This document shows positions 52,142 through 59,637 of a stretch of 64,000 nt of DNA, in pieces. The stretch comes from DASXRA01 sp963737425 (GTDB lineage Bacteria > Actinomycetota > Actinomycetes > Mycobacteriales > Jatrophihabitantaceae), in assembly GCA_963737425.1 (NCBI GenBank), contig CAVTSX010000008.1, forward strand, positions 682,001 to 746,000, written 5' to 3'. Each line of letters starts with the position of its first letter. The stretch's first letter is position 1. The position numbers and the translations under genes were made by a program. The notes under the pieces are model-generated. The model was not told where the DNA came from and did no database searches. It was given only the letters and a program-made list of their open reading frames with translations.

Positions 52142-52289
52142 TGGCCACACAGGGCGAGTCTGGACAAGCCACGCACCGCGCCCTCAGCAGGGCAGAACGC
52201 CTGCTCGGGTAGTGCGTGGCATCAGCGTCACCGCCGCCGCGCCGACGTCCGGTACCCGCTTGCGCAAGCGCAGTCAGTGAGGACGACTC

Positions 52290-54509
52290 ATGAGAACGCT
52301 CGTCATCGCCGTAGGCGCAGTTGCCATTGCGCTGGTCGGCTTCGTGGTCGTGCCGGCGGCAGCGTCCGCACCGGTCTTCGACGTGCGCGACTACGGGGCT
52401 ACCGGCGACGGCACCACCAACGACACCCCGGCGGTCAACGACGCGATCGTCGCGGCCAGCGCCGCGGGCGGAGGAACCGTCGAGTTTCCGGCCGGCACGT
52501 ACCTCGCGGGCGGCTCGATCCATCTGCTGAGCAACATCACGCTGCGGTTGGACGCCGGCTCGACGCTGCTCGGCGCGGCGAGCGGCTACGACGCCGCCGA
52601 GCCGAATCCCAATGACCAGTACCAGGACTTCGGGCACAGCCACTTTCACGACGCGATGATCTGGGGCGACGGCCTGTCCAACATCGGCTTCGTCGGCTCC
52701 GGGACTATCGACGGCGGCGGGCACTTCATCACCGGCAACCCGCACGCCGGGCAGGCCGACAAGCTCATCTCGCTGACCCGCTGCGACGGCCTGACCGTCA
52801 ACGGGATAACGCTTGCCCGGGGCGGCCACTTCGCGATGCTGATCAACGGGTGCAACCACGTCACGTCCGATCACCTGACGATCGCGACGGCAAGTGACCG
52901 CGACGGCTGGAACGTCATCAACACGCAGAACGTCAAGATCACGAACATCACCGACTCGTCGAACGACGACGCCCTGGTCTTCAAGAGCGATTACGCGCTG
53001 GGGCGGCCCTTCCCGAACCGCAACGTGACGGTCGACGATGCGAGACTGTCCGCCGGCTGCTGCAACGCGCTGATGTTCGGATCGGAAACCTGCGGCGACT
53101 TCACCGGCTACCACTTCTCCGACATCGTCATCACCCACGCCGGTAAGTCCGGCCTCGGCATCGTCTCGATGGACGGCGCGCACATCTCGGACGTCCACTA
53201 CTCCGACGTCGTGATGTCGGGTACTCAATCGCCGATCATGCAGAAGGTCGGCACGCGTCTGCGATGTGGCGGTAACCCGTCGGTCGGCAGCATCAGCGAC
53301 ATCCACTACAGCGACATCACCGGCACGGCGGCCGGGGCATTCAGCCCGACGCTGTGGGGTCAGCCCGGCAACCCGATCAGCGACATCACCTTCGCCGACG
53401 TGCACCTCACCCTGCCTGGCGGGCATGCAGCGATGGACCCGAACCAGGTGCCCACCGACAACGGCGACTACAACCCGAACAGCCTCGGCACGCGACCGGC
53501 GTACGGCTTCTACCTGCACAACGTCAGCGGCGTGAGCTTCAGCGACAGTTCGTTCGGCCTGGACGCCGACGACCAGCGCCCGGCGTTCATCGCGAACGCG
53601 GGCAGTTCGGTGTCGCTGCGCGACGTCACCGTCCAACGCGGCAGCGGCAGCCCGTTCGACGCCGGTTTCCAGGGCGTCGACGGGTACTGCCTGAGTGACT
53701 CGACGACCGCGAGCGGGCCGGTGCGGATCAGCACGCCCGGCTCGACGCCGAGCTGCCCGTCCGGAGCCAACTTTGCGATGAGCGCCGACCCGGCCAGCCA
53801 GACGGTTCAGGCGGGAACGTCCGTCGCGTACACCGTGCACACCTCGGCGGCGTCGGGCAATCCGGGTCCGGTGACACTCACGGCGAGCGGTCAGCCGCCC
53901 GGCACGAGCGTCTCGTTCAGCCCCAATCCGGTGCCGGTCGGCGCAGATTCAACGATGACGGTGAGCGCCGATCCGGCAACGACGAACGGCACGTACCCGC
54001 TCACCGTCACCGGCGCCGACGTGACCGCAACCCAGTACGCCCACGTGACGTTGAGCGTCACCGGCGGCACCGACCAACTGGCGATCAGCAATCTCTCGGT
54101 TGCTGACACGGCAAACGCCAGTGCGTGGTCGGTGCAGCGCGACCTGCAGTCCGGTGATCTCCTCTACGGCGACCGGACGTTCACGGTCGCCGGTGTGCCG
54201 TCTGCGCTTGCGGGTTCGGCATGGATCCGCACGGCGAACGCCTCGAAGACCGCGACGGTCGATCCACTGGCCAGCTTCACGATCAACAAGAACGCCACGG
54301 TGTCGGTCGCTGTGGACACCCGCATCGGCCGGCGTCCGTGGATGGACGCGACGTGGGTGGACTCAGGCACTGCGCTGACCGACACGGAAGGCGGCAGCAG
54401 TCGAACCTTCGAAATCTATGCAAAGGCATTCCCGGCCGGGCCGGTCACGCTCGGCCCAGAGGCCGACACCGCCAACAGCGCCAGCATGTACACGGTCATC
54501 GTGCACTGA
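52290..54509 (+). CDS. Secreted GH28 polygalacturonase-family enzyme with C-terminal modules
   Basis: The 739-residue protein has a signal peptide and then a right-handed beta-helix (VFDVRDYGATGDGTTNDTPA is the usual opening). The GH28 catalytic region is SDRDGWNVINTQNVKITNIT then DSSNDDALVFKSD, with the aspartate pair at D226-D227. An Ig-like domain (about 495-590) and a terminal module (LAISNLSVADTANASAWSVQ onward) resembling those of rhamnogalacturonan-acting enzymes follow. It should cleave galacturonic acid or rhamnose linkages of pectin outside the cell. It is the first gene of a three-gene operon. Confidence 0.9.
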   Translation: MRTLVIAVGAVAIALVGFVVVPAAASAPVFDVRDYGATGDGTTNDTPAVNDAIVAASAAGGGTVEFPAGTYLAGGSIHLLSNITLRLDAGSTLLGAASGYDAAEPNPNDQYQDFGHSHFHDAMIWGDGLSNIGFVGSGTIDGGGHFITGNPHAGQADKLISLTRCDGLTVNGITLARGGHFAMLINGCNHVTSDHLTIATASDRDGWNVINTQNVKITNITDSSNDDALVFKSDYALGRPFPNRNVTVDDARLSAGCCNALMFGSETCGDFTGYHFSDIVITHAGKSGLGIVSMDGAHISDVHYSDVVMSGTQSPIMQKVGTRLRCGGNPSVGSISDIHYSDITGTAAGAFSPTLWGQPGNPISDITFADVHLTLPGGHAAMDPNQVPTDNGDYNPNSLGTRPAYGFYLHNVSGVSFSDSSFGLDADDQRPAFIANAGSSVSLRDVTVQRGSGSPFDAGFQGVDGYCLSDSTTASGPVRISTPGSTPSCPSGANFAMSADPASQTVQAGTSVAYTVHTSAASGNPGPVTLTASGQPPGTSVSFSPNPVPVGADSTMTVSADPATTNGTYPLTVTGADVTATQYAHVTLSVTGGTDQLAISNLSVADTANASAWSVQRDLQSGDLLYGDRTFTVAGVPSALAGSAWIRTANASKTATVDPLASFTINKNATVSVAVDTRIGRRPWMDATWVDSGTALTDTEGGSSRTFEIYAKAFPAGPVTLGPEADTANSASMYTVIVH

Positions 54510-54519
54510 GGAGAACGTC

Positions 54520-56724
54520 ATGCGACGAGTCACGTGTCTGATTGCCGCGGCGCTGATGCTTGCTTTCGCGCCGGGCATCGCCCGAGCCGAGCCGCCGCAG
54601 ACGGCGGTGGTCGCCGCGACACCGCCGATGGGCTGGAGCAGTTGGAGCGCGCTGCGCGGCAACATCACCGAGGACAAGATCAAGGCCGAGGCGCAGGTCA
54701 TGCACGACAAGCTGCGCAGTCACGGCTATGAATACATCAACATCGACTCCGGCTGGACCGACCACCTCGACGCCTACGGGCGCGACGCCTGGAACACCAC
54801 CAAGTTCCCGGACGGGATCCCGGCCCTCGCCGCGTATGTCCACCATCTCGGGCTGAAACTCGGTATCTACCTGTTGCCCGGAATCCCCAAGGCCGCGGTG
54901 GCCGCGAACACGCCGATCTACGGAACGCCTTACCACGCAAGCGATATCGCCGATACGAGCACGGAAGGCAATACCTACACCGACTCGTGGCGCATCGATT
55001 ACAGCAAGCCGGGCGCGGCGTCCTACTTGCAGTCCTACGCGGACCTGTTCGCCTCCTGGGGCATCGACTACATCAAGATGGATTTCGTCGGACCGGGCGG
55101 CGGCCAGCATCCGGCCGACAACCGCGCCGACATCGAGCACTGGCACTACGCGCTGCAGAACGCCGGCCGGCCGATCCACCTCGAACTGTCCAACTCGCTG
55201 AGCTTCGACGACGCCTCGACCTGGCAGGCGTTCAGCAACGGGTGGCGCATCGAGGGCGACGTCGAGTGCTACAGCAGTTGCCCAGGCTTCCTGACCAACT
55301 GGAACTCCCGCGTGTCCAAGCGATTCGCCGACGTGCCGAAGTGGATCCCGTACGCGGGGCCCGGCCACTGGAATGACCTTGATTCATTGGAGATCGGCAA
55401 CGGTGACACCGATGGCCTGACTTCCGACGAGCGGCAGAGCGCGATGACGCTGTGGGCCATCGAGGCGTCCCCGCTGCTACTCGGCACCGACCTGACGAGT
55501 CTCGACGCGGCCGACTTGGCGATGATGACTAACGACGAGGTCATCCGGGTCGACCAGGAGGGGCGGCCGGCGCATCCGATCTCGCAGGCCACGCCGCAGC
55601 AGGTGTGGTTCAGTGCGCAGCCGGACGGCAGTTACGTCGTCGCGCTGTTCAATCTCGCAAGCGCCGACGCGACCGTGTCGGCGAACTGGAGTGACCTCGG
55701 CTTCGTGGGCACCGCGAACGTCCGCGACCTGTGGTCGCACACCGAAATCGCCGACCAGCACGACGGATTCGCAGCGACGCTTCCCTCTCATGGCAGCCGG
55801 CTGCTGCGGGTGAAGCCGACTCGCGCGGCTCGCGTCTCCTACGACCTGACCGCGTCGAGCAACATCGTCACGCCGGGTCAGCCAATGACGGTGCAGGCGA
55901 CGCTGTCGAACCGGTCGCCGGAGCCGTTGCGCTCGGGCACGGCCGCGTTGAGCGCGCCGGCCGGTTGGGCGATCCAGCCGTCCGCGTCGATCGATCTCGG
56001 CGACGTGCCGGGCGGCGCCCAAGAGGTGGTGAGATGGAACGTGACGCCACCGGCGGATGCGCCGGCCGGGTCGGCGAAGCTGTCCGCCATGGCGGCTTTC
56101 ACGGCGCTTGGCCAGGCCGAGACGCTCGCGGGCACTGTCCCGGCCACGGTGCCGTATCCGTCGCTGGCGGCAGCGTTCGACAACGCGGGCGTCAGCGACG
56201 ACACGAACACGGCCGCTGCCAACATCGACGGAGCCGGATCAAGCATCAGCGCCCAGTCGTTGGCCACGGGCGGCGCGTCGCCGGGCGCGTCGCTGACGCA
56301 CGGCGGGATCACCTTTACCTGGCCTGATGTTCCGAGCGGCCAGCCGGACAACGTCCTCGCACACGGCCAGGCCGTCGCCGTCACCGGATCGGGCAGCACA
56401 CTCGGCTTTCTCGCTACGACGACCTACGGCCCGTCGTCCGGTACCGGCACGGTGGTCTACGCCGACGGAAGCGCGCAGTCGTTCACGCTGAGCGTCCCGG
56501 ACTGGTACTCGGCCCCGCCGCCGGGCAGTGATGTCGCGATCGCGATGACCTACCGCAACCGGCCCAACAACGCGCAGCAGAGCCACACCGTCAGCGTGTA
56601 TTTCGCCGCCGTCCCGCTGCTGTCGGGGAAGACGCCGAGCTACGTAGTCCTGCCCGATATCAGTGCGGCGGCCACATCAGGGACGCCGAGCATGCACGTG
56701 TTCGCGATGAGTGTCGGAGGCTGA
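54520..56724 (+). CDS. Secreted GH27 enzyme with variant substrate pocket
   Basis: The 734-residue protein starts at ATG 54520 after GAGGAG. A signal peptide is followed by a GH27 barrel (ATPPMGWSSWSALRGNITED). The nucleophile D188 is in YIKMDFVGP and the acid/base D247 in WRIEGDVECYSS. The sugar-binding Asp-Asp pair, IDDCW in alpha-galactosidases, reads NIDSGW here, so the residue that contacts O6 is Ser. Specificity may be for a sugar without that hydroxyl, such as beta-L-arabinopyranose. A NEW3 domain and a C-terminal beta-sandwich (residues about 555-734) follow. Confidence 0.9.
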   Translation: MRRVTCLIAAALMLAFAPGIARAEPPQTAVVAATPPMGWSSWSALRGNITEDKIKAEAQVMHDKLRSHGYEYINIDSGWTDHLDAYGRDAWNTTKFPDGIPALAAYVHHLGLKLGIYLLPGIPKAAVAANTPIYGTPYHASDIADTSTEGNTYTDSWRIDYSKPGAASYLQSYADLFASWGIDYIKMDFVGPGGGQHPADNRADIEHWHYALQNAGRPIHLELSNSLSFDDASTWQAFSNGWRIEGDVECYSSCPGFLTNWNSRVSKRFADVPKWIPYAGPGHWNDLDSLEIGNGDTDGLTSDERQSAMTLWAIEASPLLLGTDLTSLDAADLAMMTNDEVIRVDQEGRPAHPISQATPQQVWFSAQPDGSYVVALFNLASADATVSANWSDLGFVGTANVRDLWSHTEIADQHDGFAATLPSHGSRLLRVKPTRAARVSYDLTASSNIVTPGQPMTVQATLSNRSPEPLRSGTAALSAPAGWAIQPSASIDLGDVPGGAQEVVRWNVTPPADAPAGSAKLSAMAAFTALGQAETLAGTVPATVPYPSLAAAFDNAGVSDDTNTAAANIDGAGSSISAQSLATGGASPGASLTHGGITFTWPDVPSGQPDNVLAHGQAVAVTGSGSTLGFLATTTYGPSSGTGTVVYADGSAQSFTLSVPDWYSAPPPGSDVAIAMTYRNRPNNAQQSHTVSVYFAAVPLLSGKTPSYVVLPDISAAATSGTPSMHVFAMSVGG

Positions 56725-56733
56725 GGAACCCAT

Positions 56734-59172
56734 ATGCGTAAAGCCAATCGAGCGATTGCTGTCGCGATGCTCGCCACCGCCAGCACGGCCGTGGCCGTCT
56801 CGCCCGCGACTGCCGACACCGGCACGACTGCCTGGAACCACGGGCGCTTCAACGTCGACGTTCCGGGAGTCGTGTCCCGCTCGGACGTCATCCTCGGTCA
56901 GCCGAATACCGATTCAGGACAGGCGATTCCGCTCGGGAACGGGAGTCTCGGCGTGGGACTGTGGGCCGCGGACGGCCTGACGGCACAGCTCAACCGGGCC
57001 GACACGATGCCCGATCGGCTCTCGCCCGGTCAGGTCGTCATTCCCGGCCTGGCCGAGCTGACGGCAGCGCCCGACTACCAGGGTCGGCTCGATCTCTACG
57101 ATGGCATGCTGGTCGAGTCCGGCGGCGGGATGACCGCCAAGGCCTACGTGCCGGCCGGCTCCGACGAACTCATCGTGGACGTCACGGGCGCCGACCCCGG
57201 CACAACGCAGACCGCGCAGTTGCATCTGTGGCAACCGCGAACTCCGACGGCCGCCGCGGACGGCCCGATCGGCGCGCTGTCGCAGACCTGGACCGACTCC
57301 GGCCGTCCGGGATCGAGCGGTGCCACGTTCGGCGCGATGTCGGCCATCACCGCCGGGGGGCGCGACGTGCACGCGAGTGTCGCCGATGCGCTCACCGTGC
57401 AGGTCAGTTACCGCCCGCATGCCGACGGTTCGTTCCGGATCGTCGTCGCTGCGCCGCAGTGGACCGGCGGCGACGCGATCACGGCGGCGCGAACGATGGT
57501 CGCTGGCGACGCCGAGCGCGACACGCGCGCGCTGGAGAATCCGCACCTGCACCGGTGGCACGACTACTGGGCGCACGTCGGCCTGATGCGGCTCGCCTCC
57601 GCGGATGGGTCCGCGGAATACCTGGAGAACATTCGCACGGTCAGCCTGTACGCCGCCGCTGCCGAACGCGGCACCGTACGGCCCGGTTCCCAGGCCGGAG
57701 TGGCCGACCTGTTCGACTCCGCGGGCGATGCCCACTCGTGGGATCCCGCTTCCTACTGGGGCTGGAACCTGCGCATGCTCGTGACGGCGAACCTCGGCGC
57801 GGGCGCGTTCGCCAACAACGACGCGTACTTCGCCATGTACCGCAACGACTTGCCGACCATCGAAGCCTGGACGGCGAGCCAGTTCGGCGATCTGCCCGGC
57901 GCGTGCACGCCGGAGACGATGCGGTTCAACGGCGTCGGCCAGCAGGTGCACAAGGACAGCAACGGCAACTGGGGCGCGAACCCCTACCTGGACTGCAGCG
58001 CGCAGGGTCCGGCGAACTACAACGCCCGCACGATCACGACCGGCGGTGAGGTGGCGCTGTTCATCTGGCAGACGTATGAGGCCACCGACGACATCGGCTT
58101 CCTGCGCCAGAACTACCCGGTGATGGCGGCCTGGGCCCGGTTCATGCTTGCGTACGCCAAGCCCGGCGCGGACGGCTATCTGCACACCGCGCCGTCCAAC
58201 GCGCACGAGACGCAGTGGGACGTCGGCGATCCCACGACGGACATCGCCGCGATGGATGCGGTGTTCCCGGTCGTGGTGCAGGCCGCGTCGATGCTGCACG
58301 AGGACGGCGATCTGGTCGATGCGATTCACGTTGCGCTGCCGCAGATCCTGCCGTTCCCGCGTACCGACGCGGCCACGCAGAAGCAGCAATTGCCGCCGTC
58401 CGCCGACGACACCGGGCAGGACGTGATCGGGATGTCGTACCAGCAGGCGGCGAAGACGCATAACGTCGAGAACCTCGGCCTCGAACCGGTGTGGCCGTTC
58501 GGGCTGATCGGTGATTCCGGCCAGTTCAGCGACGTCGCCAAGCGGACGTTCACCGACCGCCCGAACAAGCAGACCAACGACTGGAGCTTCGACCCGATCG
58601 ACGCCGCGCGACTCGGCTTCGCCGATGACATGCAGTCGACGCTGATCGGGCTGACCGAGAAGTACCAGCACCGGATCTCCGGCCTGGCGTCGTTCGGCAG
58701 CACCTACCCGGAGCAGTACGCGGAGCAGGGCGGCGTGGTCACCACCGCACTGCAGGATGCGCTCGTGCAGGACTACGACGGCGTGTTGCGCATTGCTCCG
58801 GCCTGGCCCGGCGACTGGAGCGCCGACGCCACGGTCTACGTCCAGCACCGCGGCAAGGTCGACGTGCAGGTGCGCGACGGCGTCCCGGTCACCGTCGCGA
58901 TCGAGGCCGGCGCCAACGGCGCGATGACCGTGCGCAACCCGTGGCCGGGACAGCAGGTGCAGGTCATCACTGCCGACCCGGGCGCCCCGAGGACGATCGT
59001 TGCGCCGACCACCGCCGACGCGTTCACCGTGCCGACCCAGGCCGGACACGCCTACCTCGTCGAACGTGTCACCGACCCGGTCACCGCGTTGCCGTACGAA
59101 CCGGTGACCGGGACGCCGGCCGCGAGCTACCGGCAACTCGGCCCGGTCTCGATCGGCCTGCCCACTCCCTGA
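56734..59172 (+). CDS. Secreted six-hairpin glycosidase, GH95-like
   Basis: The 812-residue protein has a signal peptide. An N-terminal beta-sandwich contains SGQAIPLGNGSLGVGLWAAD and QLNRADTM, echoing the GH95 PLGNGRLGAM and QLNEDTLW blocks. An (alpha/alpha)6 barrel follows with ETQWDVGDPTTDIAAMDAVF, and a C-terminal sandwich. GH95 enzymes release alpha-L-fucose or alpha-L-galactose, both found on pectin or xyloglucan side chains. Catalytic residues could not be fixed with certainty. It starts nine bases after the previous stop and has GAGGAACCC before the ATG. Confidence 0.75.
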   Translation: MRKANRAIAVAMLATASTAVAVSPATADTGTTAWNHGRFNVDVPGVVSRSDVILGQPNTDSGQAIPLGNGSLGVGLWAADGLTAQLNRADTMPDRLSPGQVVIPGLAELTAAPDYQGRLDLYDGMLVESGGGMTAKAYVPAGSDELIVDVTGADPGTTQTAQLHLWQPRTPTAAADGPIGALSQTWTDSGRPGSSGATFGAMSAITAGGRDVHASVADALTVQVSYRPHADGSFRIVVAAPQWTGGDAITAARTMVAGDAERDTRALENPHLHRWHDYWAHVGLMRLASADGSAEYLENIRTVSLYAAAAERGTVRPGSQAGVADLFDSAGDAHSWDPASYWGWNLRMLVTANLGAGAFANNDAYFAMYRNDLPTIEAWTASQFGDLPGACTPETMRFNGVGQQVHKDSNGNWGANPYLDCSAQGPANYNARTITTGGEVALFIWQTYEATDDIGFLRQNYPVMAAWARFMLAYAKPGADGYLHTAPSNAHETQWDVGDPTTDIAAMDAVFPVVVQAASMLHEDGDLVDAIHVALPQILPFPRTDAATQKQQLPPSADDTGQDVIGMSYQQAAKTHNVENLGLEPVWPFGLIGDSGQFSDVAKRTFTDRPNKQTNDWSFDPIDAARLGFADDMQSTLIGLTEKYQHRISGLASFGSTYPEQYAEQGGVVTTALQDALVQDYDGVLRIAPAWPGDWSADATVYVQHRGKVDVQVRDGVPVTVAIEAGANGAMTVRNPWPGQQVQVITADPGAPRTIVAPTTADAFTVPTQAGHAYLVERVTDPVTALPYEPVTGTPAASYRQLGPVSIGLPTP

Positions 59173-59248
59173 CTGACGCGAAGATCGCTACGCGGCTGAC
59201 GCGTCAGCGTCGCTAATGCCCCAGTACCCCCGACCCGCCCGTCGTCCG

Positions 59249-59360
59249 CGCTGGCACACCATTGATCATCTCTGCCGAAGCCGCGAGTGATCGCGGATCG
59301 AGCAGAGACGATCAAGACCCGATGGGAAGGCCGAGAGCGCCGCACCCGTGCCAGGTCGCG
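59249..59360 (+). repeat. Extended family A unit around copy 5
   Basis: The flanks CGCTGGCACACC and GATGGGAAGGCCGAGAGCGC then CGCACCCGTGCCAGGTCGCG match those of copy 4 in inverted orientation, 7.4 kb away. Confidence 0.8.
59262..59315 (+). repeat. Family A 54-bp palindromic element, copy 5
   Basis: The arms TTGATCATCTCTGC and GCAGAGACGATCAA have one mismatch. Inside, CCGCGA-GTGA-TCGCGG forms a second perfect hairpin, so the element can fold as two stacked stems separated by an internal loop. Confidence 0.93.
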
Positions 59361-59389
59361 CTCTACGGCTGTGCGAGGCGAGTCAAAGC

Positions 59390-59413
59390 CCTCCGACATA
59401 CATCGGAGGTGTC
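59390..59413. promoter_or_regulatory. Inverted repeat with the shared GACACCTCCGATGT word
   Basis: CCTCCGA-N6-TCGGAGG is a perfect inverted repeat. On the minus strand, 59400-59413 reads GACACCTCCGATGT, identical to 52114-52127 at the GH28 promoter. It is a good binding-site candidate for one regulator of both operons. Confidence 0.6.
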
Positions 59414-59569
59414 TCTGAGCGGGTCGCGTCTTGGATTGACGCCGCCATGTGCTAAATCGGCGGCTTTTCACCGAGTCTGTGGGGCCGTTGTGGCTCAGTC
59501 GTCCGATGAGTCCGGGTCGCAGATTCGCGCAGGTTTCACCAGATCGAATCAAGATTCAACAAGAAACTA

Positions 59570-59599
59570 TTGACTCGTCGGATCTCTGGTGCTTATCTG
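59570..59599 (+). promoter_or_regulatory. Promoter of the GH27 pair
   Basis: TTGACT and TTATCT are 17 bases apart (59570-59575 and 59593-59598). The stretch TCGGATCTCTGGTGCTTATC then TG matches the GH28 promoter at 18 of 22 positions, more than shared -35/-10 boxes would need. Confidence 0.55.
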
Positions 59600-59637
59600 G
59601 CAGCGCTGAATCCCGGCTGCCGTGCGAGGAGTCCCCG

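Larger units (their letters stand above)
51857..52289. other. Regulatory spacer before the GH28 gene
   Basis: The 433-base spacer holds family A copy 4 in its extended form, a CATCGGATG word at 52055, the promoter listed at 52112 and a leader of about 150 bases before the GH28 gene. No gene is supported. Confidence 0.7.
59173..59637. other. Regulatory spacer before the GH27 pair
   Basis: The 465-base spacer holds extended family A copy 5, an inverted repeat around 59390, a GTCCGATGAG word at 59501 and the promoter at 59570. I see no gene. Confidence 0.7.

Noticed and set aside
56914..59136. 740-codon minus-strand ORF opposite the GH95-like gene
   Set aside because: Shadow frame without motifs or start signals. 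The same applies to 59593-62103 and 62100-63548 opposite the GH27 genes.
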